64,000 nucleotides of DNA from Madurella fahalii (lineage: Eukaryota > Ascomycota > Sordariomycetes > Sordariales). The stretch lies in NCBI GenBank assembly GCA_029876055.1, contig CM056874.1, positions 186,001 to 250,000 on the forward strand. The letters are read 5' to 3'. The notes under the pieces were generated by a model, which saw nothing but the letters and a program-made list of their open reading frames with translations, searched no databases and had not been told where the DNA came from. Of this stretch, positions 1 through 12,071 are shown piece after piece; positions within the stretch are counted from its first letter, which is position 1, and each line of letters begins with the position of its first letter. A program made the position numbers and the translations under genes.

Positions 1-1899
1 CGCACGATTGGGTCTGGACCCTGAGAAGCTCTTGGCAGGGGTCTGACCCCGGAGCTTGCAGCCATCCAATGGTGGCGCCGGGCTGCCATCTGATGTGAGG
101 AGACAGGATCTCGACTCGTTCGCCATCGATGGCTGCGCGACATCAGTCGGTCCCTCGGCTCATCGGCATTTGCCATGGTGTGCGCACGAGAGACGCGAGA
201 CCCGACAGTGCGACGTGTCATCTCAACTGCCGGCGGGGTGATGTTGTGCTGCGGCTTCGGTGCATCGGTGCATCGGTGCCCGGCTGCATCGCGTAGAGGA
301 GGCATCCGGAAGAGCGGAGAAAGTGCTTCGAATCTGCGCCGGCATCGGGCCCTCGATTCGGCATGGTTGGGCTACGAACTGCTGAGCCGAGTCTGGATTC
401 CAATCTCTTCCATCCAGGCTTTCACCAGGTCTGGGCTGAGGTGAACAGAGGTCTCAGTGGTGGAGAGGGAAAAGAAACCGCCGGCGCGTTCAGGCTACCT
501 ACCTGTGCCTGCTGTTCTCTGGCCGGCCAATAACGGCCCGCTCGGCGGGCACTACCTTAGATAAACGCGTCGCTCCTGTGCGCGATGGCAAGTCCAGGTG
601 CGCTTGTGCGTGTACTTGTACTGCACACCGGATGATCAAATGCCATGTTTTTTTTTCGTGGACTTCCTTATCGGTACCTTATCTTCAAATGCCCCGCCTT
701 TGGATGGCTGAGGTGGCCGGATGCGGCGGACCATCCGGAGACTTCCCTGGATCGGGACATTTTTCTGTCGATCTTCAGCCCCCAAACGTGGCCTGGGCCA
801 AGCCACAACACGGCATGAACATGAGATCGTTTTCATGCCTGGGATCAATGAAGATCAGTTGATGCTGCAACACCCAGAACTTCAAGTCTTCAACGTCCAA
901 TTCTCCCGGAGCAGGCCAACAGACTCCTTGTTTCGAAGATGCCAAGTTTCGTTCAGAAAGCGGCGGCGAGACCACACGAAATTGAACGCGTAATTGCCCT
1001 CAAATTTCACCGTCAAGACGGCATCTGCTTTCTGTGGTTCCGGCGCGGAACTCATGGTCCGTGATCTACACCCTGGGGTACACCTTGGCCTCACCGCTGC
1101 CCGAATGGTGGCCACGGCCAATGTCCCGCCTCCACTCCGATGATGCTGTAGTTCCTATATCATCCGGTAGGGATTTTCCGTCATCAGAGCAGGGCTTGGC
1201 GCACTTCGCCGCCCGCGGGCTCTCAGGAACTTTTTCCCAGATCCAGGGAAAAACGAGGCGGCGGGACCGGAATGCCAGGGCTCGTAGTTATTATGTCCAA
1301 TATACCAACGACTACGAAATTATCCGACCATTCATTCCAGCCTGCTGCCTGTTTTCTTCTTGCAATGTAGTTCTCTTGTACACAATTCAGCAAAGGGGCT
1401 CCATCACTCGCTCCCCGTTTGAGAATGGTGTTGAACTCCAGGCGAGAGATCGCCGTCACTGTCTACCAGGAATGCTTATTAACTAACACTTGTCTACTGG
1501 GCCAAGGCTCTATATGCCGTTCTGTGAGGCTACGTTACGCAGCAATGCTCTGTGCTGCAAGTACTAAAATCCATCTCGTCTATCATCTCTTGCGAATATC
1601 TCCCTCTTGTACAGTCTTGCCAGACTCCCAGAGAAAAACAGTCGGGGTGGCGGAGGTATCAAACTCCGGAACCCTCGCCAACCATCCACCGATATAATGC
1701 AAGCCGCGCAATGTACGCGCCAAAGCCAAGATCCGCCGTTCCAGGTATCCCCCCCGCGCCAACGCCTCACAAGCGATATATGCCAGGCCCGACTATCAAC
1801 AAGGCCAACTGTATCACTGCCGGCCGTCACACGATTCGCGTCCATATCTCCCGTAGTTAAGGGTAATGAACACCATCCGGGCCGCCACGCCGCCCAGCC
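1..1899. other. gene-poor left edge
   Basis: I see no supportable gene here. Open frames on both strands are short, overlap one another and show no domain, signal peptide or convincing splice pattern. The rightmost part is probably the 3' flank of the hypothetical gene that ends at 1900 on the minus strand. Confidence 0.5.
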
Positions 1900-3807
1900 T
1901 CAGTTTTGCGAAAAGAAGCCCAAATACAGCACTCTCCGTGCAGCATAAGCTGCCCATTCCTCAAGTCTCTTCCTCTGTTCTTCATCCTCATCCGCCATAG
2001 GACGGACCGCGCCGCCCTGGCCACCCTCGGTTGCCGCGGCCCCGGTCCCGGCGGAAGCATCCGTGTTACCACCACCCAGTACGTGTTGTCCCATTCCGGT
2101 GCCTGCCGCGCCAGGATCCGCGGTAATATTTGTGCTGGGGTGGGCCGTGCTCGCTGCGTAAACGCCGCTGCTGTTGGCGGCAGAGGCAGCAGGGCCAGCA
2201 GGGCCAGCAGGCGTCTCTTTCTTTTCTTTCCAGGTCCAGGTGTACAGGGTCTCATCGACGAGGTGGGTTTCTCCGTTGCCGTTGTCGATCCAGCGAAGGT
2301 TGGGGTTCCTACGCCGGACGTCGTGGTTCATGTCCTCGGTCGAGTACATTCTCGACATCAAGTTTTCCCCGTAGGAGTAGCTCGTGCAGGGGAGGGCGGG
2401 GGGAACATAAGTGTCTCCGATATCGTGGCTTCGGACGGCACGGCGTTCCATCCAGGCATCCGTGTCGTCGCCTCTGATCCAGATGGGTCCCGCGCCGAAG
2501 AACGGGTCTAGGCCGGTCGGGATTCCTGGTGTCCTAAGGGGTGCCGGGGGTTCGAGTTGGCCAATCCCGGCTTCAATGTCGAGGTCACAGTTGTCAGCTT
2601 CCGCCGCCGCCCCTGTAAGACCGGCTATATCATTGGCAGAGACGTTGCCTTGCGGCGCTTCCCGCTGTATCTCATTGAGGATCCCCCCACCGGCACCGTG
2701 GAGTCTCCGTCTTCCAAGTCTTCCAAAGCGCAGGTTCGCTAGTAGAGGACAGATGAGTATTAGCATCGTATCAGAGGAATTGAAGTGGCAGCGTAAGATT
2801 CGGACTAAAGAGGGTTCGGCATGGGGGGAGAGATGAAGGAAAACTCACCGGATACTTTTCATTGGGAGGGAAAACGTTGCATTGGGGGTCCGGCTCGTTG
2901 TCGGGGTGCAGCGGGCGCTGAACTCGTCCAATGCCAGTTTCGTTGTCGAAGCTCATGGGAAGCGACGAAATACCCGCTATCGACGCGGCAGACTGTGCAA
3001 GCGGTCGTCCTACCGAAGGCGCGGTAACAGAGTCCAGTAATGCAGGGCGAGGTTGGCCGATACACGGTCTCGCGCTGCCATTTTCGGGAAGCCCAAGCAG
3101 TGCTACTTTGTTAATTAGTTGATGTGTCAACGCTCATAGTAGTTTCCAATCTCACCGTGCTCTTCCCGGCTTTCAGGAATCGGAGGCGCAGGCCTCATCA
3201 AGGCTGCGTGCCCGCGACTGACAGCGGAAGGGCCGGCACAGGGAGTCGGCTGTTCGAAAGGAACCGGCTCTTCGACAGGTGCCGACGGCAGGACCGAATC
3301 ATCCGGCCTGAACAAGAGCCTCTTCGCGTCTCCGAACATATGCGTGCTGCTGCCCTTGCCAGTGACCCCATCGCTATCATTCCTCTCATCTCTGCTCCCG
3401 CTCTTGGTAACAGCCGCTGCCTTTGATTTCCGTTTTCTGATAATCAAGGCCGTGATGCTTTCACCCGAGTCGCTGGAATCGCTGGAATCAAGCGGATTGT
3501 ACTGGAACGAGCTCGTGCCGCCGCTTGGCTGATCGCCAGGCTTCTTCTGTGATCCTTGAGGGGTCTGACGTTGCTAGTCAGCAAAAGTCGGGTTAACCAG
3601 CCGGTGATGGACCATGGGCCAACTCACATCATTAATAGAGCCTCCGCCACTCGCCCTCCGCAATTCCGAGATTGAATGTCGAGCGTCGCCTGGATGAGAA
3701 CTAGACGGCGCTGACCTGGCCGCTCCGCCACTCGAGGGCGTGCGACTAGAAGTCTTTGCGAACGGGACATCGCGGGATCCAACCGGCGTTCTTACAGTGT
3801 CATCCAT
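1900..3807 (-). CDS. hypothetical protein, four exons, one frame break
   Basis: I do not recognise the family. Exons read 3807-3628, 3573-3156, 3102-2849 and 2738-1900, with consensus introns of 54, 53 and 110 nt (donor GTGAGT or GTGAGA). The start at 3807 (MDDTVRTP) is the ATG nearest the coding-like sequence; in-frame ATGs lie up to 3966. The frame is clean through exon 3, but exon 4 opens in the wrong frame and reads correctly only after the six-C run at 2683-2688, as if one base were missing there. With that base the CDS would be 563 codons. The N-terminal half is Ser/Pro/Arg-rich and looks disordered. A short motif recurs about 80 residues apart (ASIAGISS...ETGIGRVQRP and NDIAGLTG...EAGIGQLEPP). 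There is no signal peptide or TM segment. The coding pattern is well supported; the function is unknown. Confidence 0.6.
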
Positions 3808-4856
3808 CTTCCGCCGGTCTGTGACTTTGACAAGGTCGCAAAATAACTTGACCAAGGTCGAATAACGCCAGTGGTGATGGCGCGTTACCAAGCGAAACAA
3901 ACCAAACAAAGATTCGGTGGAAGGTATCATGGATTGGGTGAGGCGGAAGGCACAGAAACCGTGCACAAGGGAGGCCTTAAATATTGGGCTAGGAAAACAG
4001 TGAAGTAGAAACAGTGAGCTCGAGAAAATGCGATGAAAAGACGTGAGAAGCTTGCGAAAACCCTACGTAGAAGAACAGGCACATTGTTCTGGTCCTTCTG
4101 GGCTGGTGGTCGGGAAAATTGCAGAGGGCTTAGGCTCGCTCGATAACTGAGAAGCATGAGGCACGTGAAATTGGGGGGTTTCACCACAAGAAATCACAAT
4201 ATCAGTGAGTCAAGTATATTCCAGAGTGTTGTGGCAGAGAACTGCTCGGTGTTTACTCCGGAGGTACCTCCACGAGGCGCGTCAACCGCCTTTACTTTTT
4301 TCTAATTCACAAGTATTTGTTGGCTTCTAAGATCGGACGATATCAGCTATTAGCTACATACTTGTACCATTTATGCTTACAGGGCTTTAACATGGGTCCC
4401 CAACCATTTAGACAGCTGAGCAGGTATGCTTCTGTACGGTATCCACCTATCCCGTGAGCCGTATTCTTTCCCGCGTACTCCAAGCAAGGTACACGGACTT
4501 AGAGTGTGCCTGAGAGAAGTTCATTGTAATTACCCCGCGAAAGATGGGTGGCGATATGATGCAGCCGGAAAAAGAGAAAGACTAAGGGCGACTTCGAAGT
4601 TGGCTCCCGTGATTAAAAACAACGATTAGCCAAGCCCTGAGAAGCATTTTCAATTCGAAATTCAAACACAGTGTTACTCTCTACAGCTAGAGGGCTAGGA
4701 GCAGCTTCGCGATCAACAAATCTATTGAAACGTGACAATATTGGTGGTAGTACTAGTAATAGTAGTAGTGACTAAGCGTCGAAACAACTTCAGTTCTCGT
4801 AAATGTCCAAGATCCATCATTTGTCATGATTCGAAACAAAAAAGCTGAGAGTCATT
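3808..4856. other. intergenic, between hypothetical gene and subtilase 3' end
   Basis: This is the probable promoter and leader of the minus-strand gene starting at 3807, followed by the 3' flank of the subtilase. A minus frame at 4187-3927 lies directly upstream and is more likely leader than coding. A GTA/GTAGTA-rich patch sits near 4740-4770. I see no other gene. Confidence 0.4.
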
Positions 4857-6245
4857 CTAAGCATTGGGGTTGCCATTAAAGGCAATGCCGTTGAAAGTGC
4901 CGCTGGGCAGATCCGTGATGGTGTTAGGGGTGGCGATATCCTTGATGTACTGGCATAGCTCAGCCGGCGTTTTGGATCCTTCCAGGGCGAGGAGGTAGGC
5001 ACCAAGGCCAGCAACGTGAGGCGCGGCCATCGAGGTGCCCGAGATGGTGTTCTGCAATGGGGATTAACATGGACCATCTCATCCTCGAGTCGGGTTTCCT
5101 TTTCACCGAAGAAAAGAAAAGCTGCCAGGACTTACAGTCGCGGTGGGTCCGCCAATCCAACTGCTCAGCACATCCACGCCGGGCGCAAAGACATCAACCA
5201 ACGTTCCCCAGTTCGAAAAGTATGCCCTCACATCCTCGGCATCGGTCGCGCCCACAGTGCAAACCGTCTGCTCGGAGGCGGGCGACCAAAACTGCGCATC
5301 GTCGTCGGCGTTGCCGGCTGCGACGCTCAAGAACACGCCCGCCCTGACCGCCGCGGCAGCGGCAGCGTTGACCGCGGTGCTGCGGGACGACCCAAGACTG
5401 AGGTTGGCGACGCTCCCGTTGGGACAGTCGGTCGACGCGCGGGTAGCGGAATCGGCGGCGACAAAGTCGATGCCCGCGATGACACCCGAGAGCGTGCCCG
5501 AGCCGCTGGCGCCGAGCACCTTGACGGCGAAGAGTTTAGTCTTCTTGGCGACGCCGTAATCGACGCCGCCGATGGTGCCGGCCACGTGGGTACCGTGGCC
5601 GTGGCCGTCAGTATCATCCGTGTCGGCAAAGTTGGCAAGCCACTCAGCACGACCTTCGAATTGCTTTTTCAAGAGGGTTAGTATGGGGGTTATGTGAGAG
5701 GAGAGAGAGAGATGAGAAGGAGTGGGGTGAGTGAAGGCTGACCGTGTGGTTCACGTAAACGCCGGTATCGATGATGTACGAGCAGGTGCCCTCGCCGGCG
5801 CTCTCGTCGTACACGTACGATGTCTGGCCCGTGGTGCGGTGCGAGATGCGTGCCAGGCCCCAAGGGACGTCGACCTGGGTGATGAAATCAAAGGCCGTGA
5901 CCACGGCATCTTGCTCAATGTATTCGACCTGAAATACTCGTCAGCCTGTGCTGTGACTACTACTTGTGTAACTTTCAAGGGACAGCGGACCTCTGGCAGC
6001 TTGCTCACGGCATCTAGCACGGAAGGGTTCAACCTGGCCGCGAACCCCTTGAAGCGGCCGGCGCGGTAGACGTGGTCAGTCCGCACCGACTTGAGCTGCT
6101 TGATGGTGTCCTGCAGGGCGCTGTCGGACGCGCCGTCCTTGAGCTTGACGATGTAGCTGCCCGGAATCAGCTGGGCCGCCCGGGGCTGAATGACGGGCGC
6201 CGCGGCGGCGAAGGACAGGAGCGAGGCCCAGGCGAGGAGCTGCAT
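4857..6245 (-). CDS. secreted subtilisin-like serine protease (S8, proteinase K type)
   Basis: This is an extracellular endopeptidase made as a prepro-enzyme. Exons are 6245-5991, 5928-5743, 5663-5136 and 5051-4857, giving 387 aa, the usual length for fungal proteinase K-like enzymes. Residues 1-15 form a signal peptide (MQLLAWASLLSFAAAAP), and an I9 inhibitor/propeptide domain follows (SYIVKLKD) up to about residue 95. The catalytic triad is intact: Asp139 in YIIDTGV, His170 in GHGTHVAGT and Ser330 in SGTSMAAPH. The oxyanion Asn lies in SVAAGN. Introns are 62, 79 and 84 nt; the first uses a weak GTCCGC donor, the others are standard, and every exon junction keeps frame. A nutritional or nitrogen/carbon-regulated degradative role is typical of the family but is inferred here. 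Confidence 0.95.
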
Positions 6246-8190
6246 GGTGATGGCTTGTCGAGAATATTCAGTATGGTAAACAAAAACCCAAACTATCAGA
6301 TGCTGAGGGTCTCTATCTTGTGTCCTCTCACGTCGACTTCACGGACGGACATGAAAGCCCCTATTTATCATCGCCAAGGGCAGCACCAAGGAGCGGTCAA
6401 ACTTTCTGCGGCATCACGACCTTCCCCATAGGGAGTCTCATGTTCTCCACTAACTGTGATAGTGTGATACCTCAGGTTGCAAGACGGAAGGTCATGTTGC
6501 TGACGTCTTGGGGAGGGATTCGTCCATCCATCCATGGTAGGGCATATCGAGAAAGCTGCAGTGGCCCAGAGCTGCCTCACCTACCGAGAACGGCTTGGCT
6601 TTAACGTTGGGACATCTTTTTTTGCGTGCTTTGGGTCGGCCGTGATGCGGTCCGCGGATGTCTGGTGTGCATGGTGCACCCTGCAGTCGACATCGGGATG
6701 CGGCGGCAAGATGGCGCAGGAGACGCGCAGCAGCTATTGGCGCAAACTGGCACTCTTAAAGAGTGGAAGGTCACATCCAAAAGTCCTCGTCGCGGCCATG
6801 GAGGTTGCTCCCAGGCTTATAAATTATGACTAGAACCATAGGAGAGGTAGGGCAAGACTCGCGTGCGGGCCTCGAGGACGAGCCGCGCTCGTATATCTGG
6901 ACCGCTTCCGTGCAGATGCCGACGGAGACTTTATTAGCTTGCAGCAGTCGACAGCTACACTGCCGTGGCATTATGCGGTCATAGCAAGCGGGTTCGGCGG
7001 GCAAACGGTTTTCGGGCGCAGGGGCGGGGTGTGGTGTATGCGGCGTGGCTGTGTGAAGTGATCCCTCCGGCATGGCTGCACCGGTTACACTGACAGGAAC
7101 AGAAAGTGGTATGTGCACGGGGGTCTTGATCGAGGAGTGCCGGCGTGGGAAGGAATGGAATCGGCAGACCAAGGGTCGAAACATGTGACCGATAACCGGC
7201 TGACAAGACGAAGATCGGGAGCGTGCCAAGCTGTCAACTTCTGGTTGCGATGGCCGTGTGCTGGTCACCTTCCCAGTTGGGATAATGGCCGTCTCTGCGT
7301 AGCAAGGCGGCCAGGGCCTGTGCAATGACAAGAGGCCGCTGCCTGGTAGGTGTTTGGGGTGGTGCGAGAGTTTGGACGCGGTCAACCACAAAAACATCAT
7401 GATGATGCTAGTGCTTGTTTTTTATGTTCACCGTGGAACCCACTATCGACGCATGGCACGGTTTAGCGAATCGACCGTTGTCTTGGGTCGCTGCTCTAAA
7501 ATCAGCCTGAAGACGGGCGTCGGGACTTGATTGCAGTTCGCAACCGGGAACCGGGTCCTCGCACTCGAACAATCCTGGGCTTCCGCAATAAGCCGTGGGC
7601 TAATATATTCGTGCATACTGAGCAAGCCTGTAAGGGCTAGGGGTGACGAGGTGGATGGCAATTTCCGTCGCGAATCAGACTTGCATTTCCCAGCTCCTGA
7701 CAAGGTCTCCTGAGCCGTGCGATGGAACATGGGAAGCAAACAATAGCTGGCGCGCGCCCAAAGGCTTGTTGGCTTGCCAGACTTGACTAAGCCACGCGAG
7801 GATTGATTGTTGACTCTTCGCTTGTGCCCGACGGTGCTTGGCCGCGAGAACCGCCTGAAATAGATGATACCGTCCGTCTGATTATATTAACTGCCCACTG
7901 ACCGATAAGATTGTGTCATCCCGCCAACGTATAGCGATCACAGTTCCAGCGCTTGTCCTATCGTCAGAAGCAGCTCATGTGATGACAGCGCTTTTTTGAT
8001 CATGGCCGGGGCAAGTTCGAGCTGATAAGCCAGCAAATGCTCATGGGAAGCAAGATATATCACCCAGTTATTATGAGTTATTTCCTGTTTCTTGGACTCG
8101 AGATGACTGCATAATCCTGGCCTCTTATGTCATCCGATCCTTGTCACGGCCATCGGATCCATCATATCTTTAAGCTAGCGACGCCCGGGC
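6246..8190. other. intergenic, no supportable gene
   Basis: This holds the subtilase promoter and then sequence without a recognisable gene. The longest frame (7400-6771, minus, 209 codons) is Pro/Ser/Arg/His-rich, has no domain and overlaps nothing conserved, so I leave it uncalled. Confidence 0.4.
6362..6368 (-). promoter_or_regulatory. TATA-like element upstream of the subtilase
   Basis: On the minus strand this reads ATAAATA, about 117 bp upstream of the subtilase ATG at 6245. That distance suits a TATA box with a leader of roughly 80 nt. It rests on position and sequence only. Confidence 0.4.
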
Positions 8191-8700
8191 AACTCCCCCT
8201 GATCAGAGGGAGATTGCTTTTGTATGCAAGGAAACTCTCAAATTGAGCGTACAAGAATTGCAGAAAGAAGTATCTAATTGCATATCCTATCTAATGATCA
8301 ATGCCTAATAAATACCTAATAAATAGCCCTACTTATAACGTAAATACTTAATTACACAATTCTAGACTTCTCTCCATACTTGTTGCAAAGCTCAATCCTG
8401 ATGGCTTTTCTTGCGTACAAAGCAGCCACCGTCTAATCAGAAGTTCTACATGAATATATTGCTCTAACCTTGTCTGTCGTATCCGTCTCGTCCATCCGGC
8501 CGCGGGCCGTCTTTGCTCTCCCCCTTGTTCCGATGGGATGTGAGTGCAGATGTGTAATTCTATTCCATTTCATTAGGGACTGGCTGCTAAGTGTAGATAA
8601 GTGCGACGGTAGTCATATCAGTATCAGGCAGCGCAGCGCGCTCTCCGTAATAAAGATTTCTAAAAAATTAAATAAATAAATAAAAAAAGGGATAACTTAA
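8191..8700 (+). repeat. diverged copy A of a dispersed repeat in AT-rich DNA
   Basis: The core at about 8475-8560 (cttgtctgtc, then ctcccccttgttccgatggg and agatgtgtaa) matches copies near 56.87 kb and 62.40 kb in the same orientation. A near-palindrome around GATCAG (8196-8210) lies about 275 bp upstream of the core, similar to the palindrome placement by copy B. The surrounding DNA is AT-rich with short direct repeats (cctaataaata, about 8305-8325). I see no intact coding capacity, terminal repeats or target-site duplication, so the element type cannot be named. Confidence 0.55.
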
Positions 8701-9186
8701 CTACAGCTGAAGAGCACTGATTGAATAGGATATTTCATTTCGCTTAGCAACAAGATGTTTCGAGCCGTGAAAGGGGCGCCGCAGGAACAGAAAGTCCGAC
8801 AAGGACATGATAAGTAAATGGCTTTGTTACATCAGACCAATTTACATGTGCTCAGGGAGGTAGGACCGGTTCGTTAGGCACTCTACATACTACCTCTAGG
8901 TTCGATCTTAACCCATAATAGCGGATCGTATTAGGTCGTCTATAACTAGCGGGTGTTGTAAGGATTAATTATAGCCCTACATCAGGTAGGCGAATATAGA
9001 GATTAAAGGAGGTAAACACTAGCACCAGGGACTGTCCAGTTTCCCTAAGAGTACTATAGAGGAGTGAATGTTTGTCCCAACTATTACCCATCTCTGTAGT
9101 CGCCAAAGTAAGGTTAACAATTTTGTTGAACGCAGGATCTATGACCAGGTCACGCGGCCAAAGATTACTCTTACTCCAGAGAACAG
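8701..9186. other. AT-rich, no gene seen
   Basis: This sequence has many stops in all frames and lies between the repeat copy and the broken HET gene. I see nothing that can be named. Confidence 0.4.
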
Positions 9187-10431
9187 CTAGATACCGGTGA
9201 GGTCGGCAGAGCTGTTAATGCTACATGGGAGAGAGGAGGAACAGATCACGTAGATGCCGATAAGCGTTATATCATACATCGAAAGTTCCAAACCTCCATC
9301 AAACTGACCGGACGCGTCCTGAAATGCTCTAGTACTGGTGTAATTAGCGATGGATCCATTTAATAAATTAATAACGACCTGAAATGAGTCCTTGGTATTG
9401 TCATGATAGCTGAATATCCCTTGTCGGTACATTTCGCCCTTTTCCGTACCAGCCGGCTCTACTATGATTCATGAGCTTTGGGCTCTTACCAGACCCTCCT
9501 GGCTTCACTTTGATTAGGAACAAGTATGACGTCGGTTGGATATCGATGTCGCTGCTCCCAATTTGGCTATTGCGAAGAGATATCCTCCTCTTCCAACAGG
9601 TGTCGCCCGTATACTTCTGACCATATTTCGTTACTCCGGCGAGCGAATAGTTTCCCACGGGGACAAGTAATGGACGGGTCTTGTTGAATCAGGACCAACA
9701 AGCTCAGTATGGGCATAGCCGTAGTCTTCTCACGGTCCCAAAGCCTCATATAACTAGTATCGATCTCGCCAATCACAGCTACCCAAGACCAAGTAGGAGC
9801 TTGGAACATCTCAGGTCGCCTCTCGTCTCCAATACAGAGCAACTATGATACTGACTGGCCTCTCCAGATGCCCACAAGGTACACTGCGCCGGCGCCCACC
9901 TTCTTTGCCAACCCAGAGAGGGCGCTCAGCTTATCCTTCTCTGGAAACGCCAACTCAGTTTATGAGTATCTCACCCCAATCGCGATCCAGAGGCCCAATA
10001 ACTTCGAGGAGGCAGTGTTGTGAAGACTGACAACATCAAAGCGAGGTTTCTCCAATCTACACCTGGAATGCCCGACGGAAAAGTCTCGCATACGCAGCAG
10101 TCCAGGCATTCCTAATACATCTCTTGGTCGGTGAAGTAGAGGACTCGGGGGGCCAGGACGTATTCCTGCAGCACCCACCCACGGCTGAAGAGCTCGCTGT
10201 CATTAATATTTCCCCTAGATACCTACTTTCTAAAACAGAGTCGCTACTTACGGCAACTTCAACACGAGCTACGCTACTACTGCTAGATTGCAGTATGAAT
10301 TCTCGTACACCTTCGCCATGGTCGGCGCTTAACGCAGCCAGTCTTCCTCAGAGTCCTGGATGATGCAGATAGTGTCGATCCGCAGGTACCGAACTCCTAG
10401 GTACTTGGTAGCTTCCATTTCATCCCTGAAG
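9187..10431 (-). pseudogene. broken HET-domain (heterokaryon incompatibility) gene
   Basis: HET proteins trigger a cell-death response on non-self recognition. On the minus strand the HET signatures appear in the right order: LGVRYLRIDTICIIQDSEEDW (just below 10420), MAKVYENSYCNLAVVA, SRGWVLQEYVLAPRVLYF (about 10195-10120), FPEKDKLSALSGLAKK, then APTWSWVAVIGEI (about 9800) and a C-terminal tail ending at 9187. The frame is cut by in-frame stops at 10329-10331 (TAA), 10269-10271 (TAG), 10112-10114 (TAG) and 9843-9845 (TAG), and by at least two frame changes. Stop positions fall where the family normally has Arg, Gln or Trp codons, which fits C-to-T/G-to-A transitions. The N-terminal exon and the usual start are not found. 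It is almost certainly non-functional. Confidence 0.85.
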
Positions 10432-11357
10432 ACAAGAGAGAAGTAGAGGGAGTAAGTCCATGGAGGCAATAGGTGGTGATTGAGATTTATAATTAATTAT
10501 TACTCGTAAACCGTTTTATCCCAAAGGGTTGATACAAAATCACACGTAGAGGCAAGCATGTACCCAGTAGTAAAGAAGTTGATGGTGTGGATTGTGTCGT
10601 TGAGGAAGAGGGGTTGACTCTGGCTCTGGGCACTTAGAGTGCTCATTGGCAAATGCCCAGGATTCGGTGGAGTGGGTAGATCGCACGAATCGCAGAGCGG
10701 TTCTTCCTTTCTCTCCTATGGTGATTCTATCCCCATGCTAAGCAACCCACTGTGCTGTCATTGCGCCCATTCCCTTCCCAGCGTGCAAACTTCCGGGGGC
10801 CAGCGCTCGTCGACGATATCAGCATTGTGTTTCTAGTATACTGGGCCACATTTCTGTACGCACTCCTTCTCTATTGCGGACGGTGCGACTCATCAGAATC
10901 TCAACTGAATCAGAGCCATAAGTAACGCTGTTCCCTGAAGAAATAGCGATTTTCCATCCTATTGTTCTTCCTCACACAGGATCAACATCACTCAGGTCCC
11001 CAGGGCAGATGTTGTCCCGCCGGGAGTGCTCCTAGCACTGCTTATTTACTTGAAGTGTAATACATCCCACATATATTCCTGCAACTGCTCTCTAGCCTTC
11101 TTCTCACATAACTAAGCAGCCGATTATCCATTGGGATGAGGCGGCGCAGCTTTCAGCGCAGCTGAATATATGGACAGGGTTGAGGGAAGCTGTGCTGGGC
11201 GGACATGACAGCAAAGCTATCGGCTGAGATGAAGAGGGATGGATGGTACTACTACTACTAGGATGAGCGACGCATGTTTGTAAGACGAAGAAATGTTAAC
11301 GCGCCCTGCCCAATCCTCTTCCCACGTTGCCTGTTTTCTAGTCTAATGACGAATGTT
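10432..11357. other. intergenic, no supportable gene
   Basis: Upstream flank of the HET pseudogene, possibly holding its degraded first exon, which I could not identify. A simple TAC/CTA repeat lies near 11245-11262. Nothing else is recognisable. Confidence 0.4.
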
Positions 11358-12071
11358 TTAAGCAAGTCCCATAATTCCTATGACCCCAGCCGCCGCCATG
11401 GCAGCAGCAACGTAGCCAGTCTCCCTAGACTCCGCAGCCGCACCGGTAGATGTAGTAGTCGTCAGTCCCCCGTTTCCATTTTGCCCAGAGTCTCCCTGTG
11501 TGGACTGCGGCGAGTCGGTAGTCGTCAGCTCTGCCGCGTTGATCAACCCATAAGCCACACTCAGAGCCGTTTTACAAGCCTCCACATCCGTCATGACAGC
11601 CAGCAGCACGTTGGCGGGGATTATACCCTCGTCCGCACATTTACTCGCCAAACTCTTCGCTTCAGACTGAGCGCTCACCGCCCAGCTAGTCCACGCATTA
11701 GTGAAGCTCGTGTAGTCCGATGCTATCGACGCCGGCGGAGCAAATGTTGTGCGCCACTCAAAGTTCTCGCTGCAGTCGTTGTCAATATTCACGGAGTCTG
11801 ACCACGACGATGACGATGCGCTCGCTTGGGCAGAGGAGAAGCTCGACTGTAGGTATTCGCTAAGCGGGGGCGCTTGGGTGGGTCTGGCCGAGATGAAGGC
11901 GTCAAAGCTGCTGGCACAGTCATCCAACTCGGAAAGGGATGTGGAGGACGCAGTAACCGTGGCCTGCCTGGGTTTGAAAGCATGGCCGGGTACCGCCGTG
12001 ATCATTGGTGCCGGATTGGCTAGAGCAAGAGACACGCCCACAAGAAGCGGGATGACAACATGTGAATGCAT
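11358..12071 (-). CDS. secreted Ser/Thr-rich protein, probably GPI-anchored
   Basis: This is a single exon of 237 aa from ATG 12071 to TAA 11358-11360. Residues 1-18 are a signal peptide (MHSHVVIPLLVGVSLALA). A Ser-rich N-terminal half with CASSFDAF leads to a predicted helical core with paired Cys (ENFEWRTTF, SKCADEG, DVEACKTAL). A Ser/Thr/Gly-rich linker (about 190-215) is followed by a hydrophobic tail ending GVIGIMGLA. That architecture is typical of GPI-anchored fungal cell-surface proteins. I do not recognise a catalytic domain; similar uncharacterised secreted proteins are common in plant-associated fungi. The coding call is strong, the anchor is inferred and the function is unknown. 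A TATA-like tgtatattt (minus) lies about 80 bp upstream. Confidence 0.8.
   Translation of the reverse strand: MHSHVVIPLLVGVSLALANPAPMITAVPGHAFKPRQATVTASSTSLSELDDCASSFDAFISARPTQAPPLSEYLQSSFSSAQASASSSSWSDSVNIDNDCSENFEWRTTFAPPASIASDYTSFTNAWTSWAVSAQSEAKSLASKCADEGIIPANVLLAVMTDVEACKTALSVAYGLINAAELTTTDSPQSTQGDSGQNGNGGLTTTTSTGAAAESRETGYVAAAMAAAGVIGIMGLA

Noticed and set aside
5016..5681. 221-codon plus-strand frame over the subtilase
   Set aside because: Antisense shadow of the catalytic exon; all subtilase motifs are on the minus strand.
6771..7400. Long minus-strand open frame of 209 codons
   Set aside because: Composition is Pro/Ser/His/Arg-rich without domains, signal or splice context; it looks like a chance frame.
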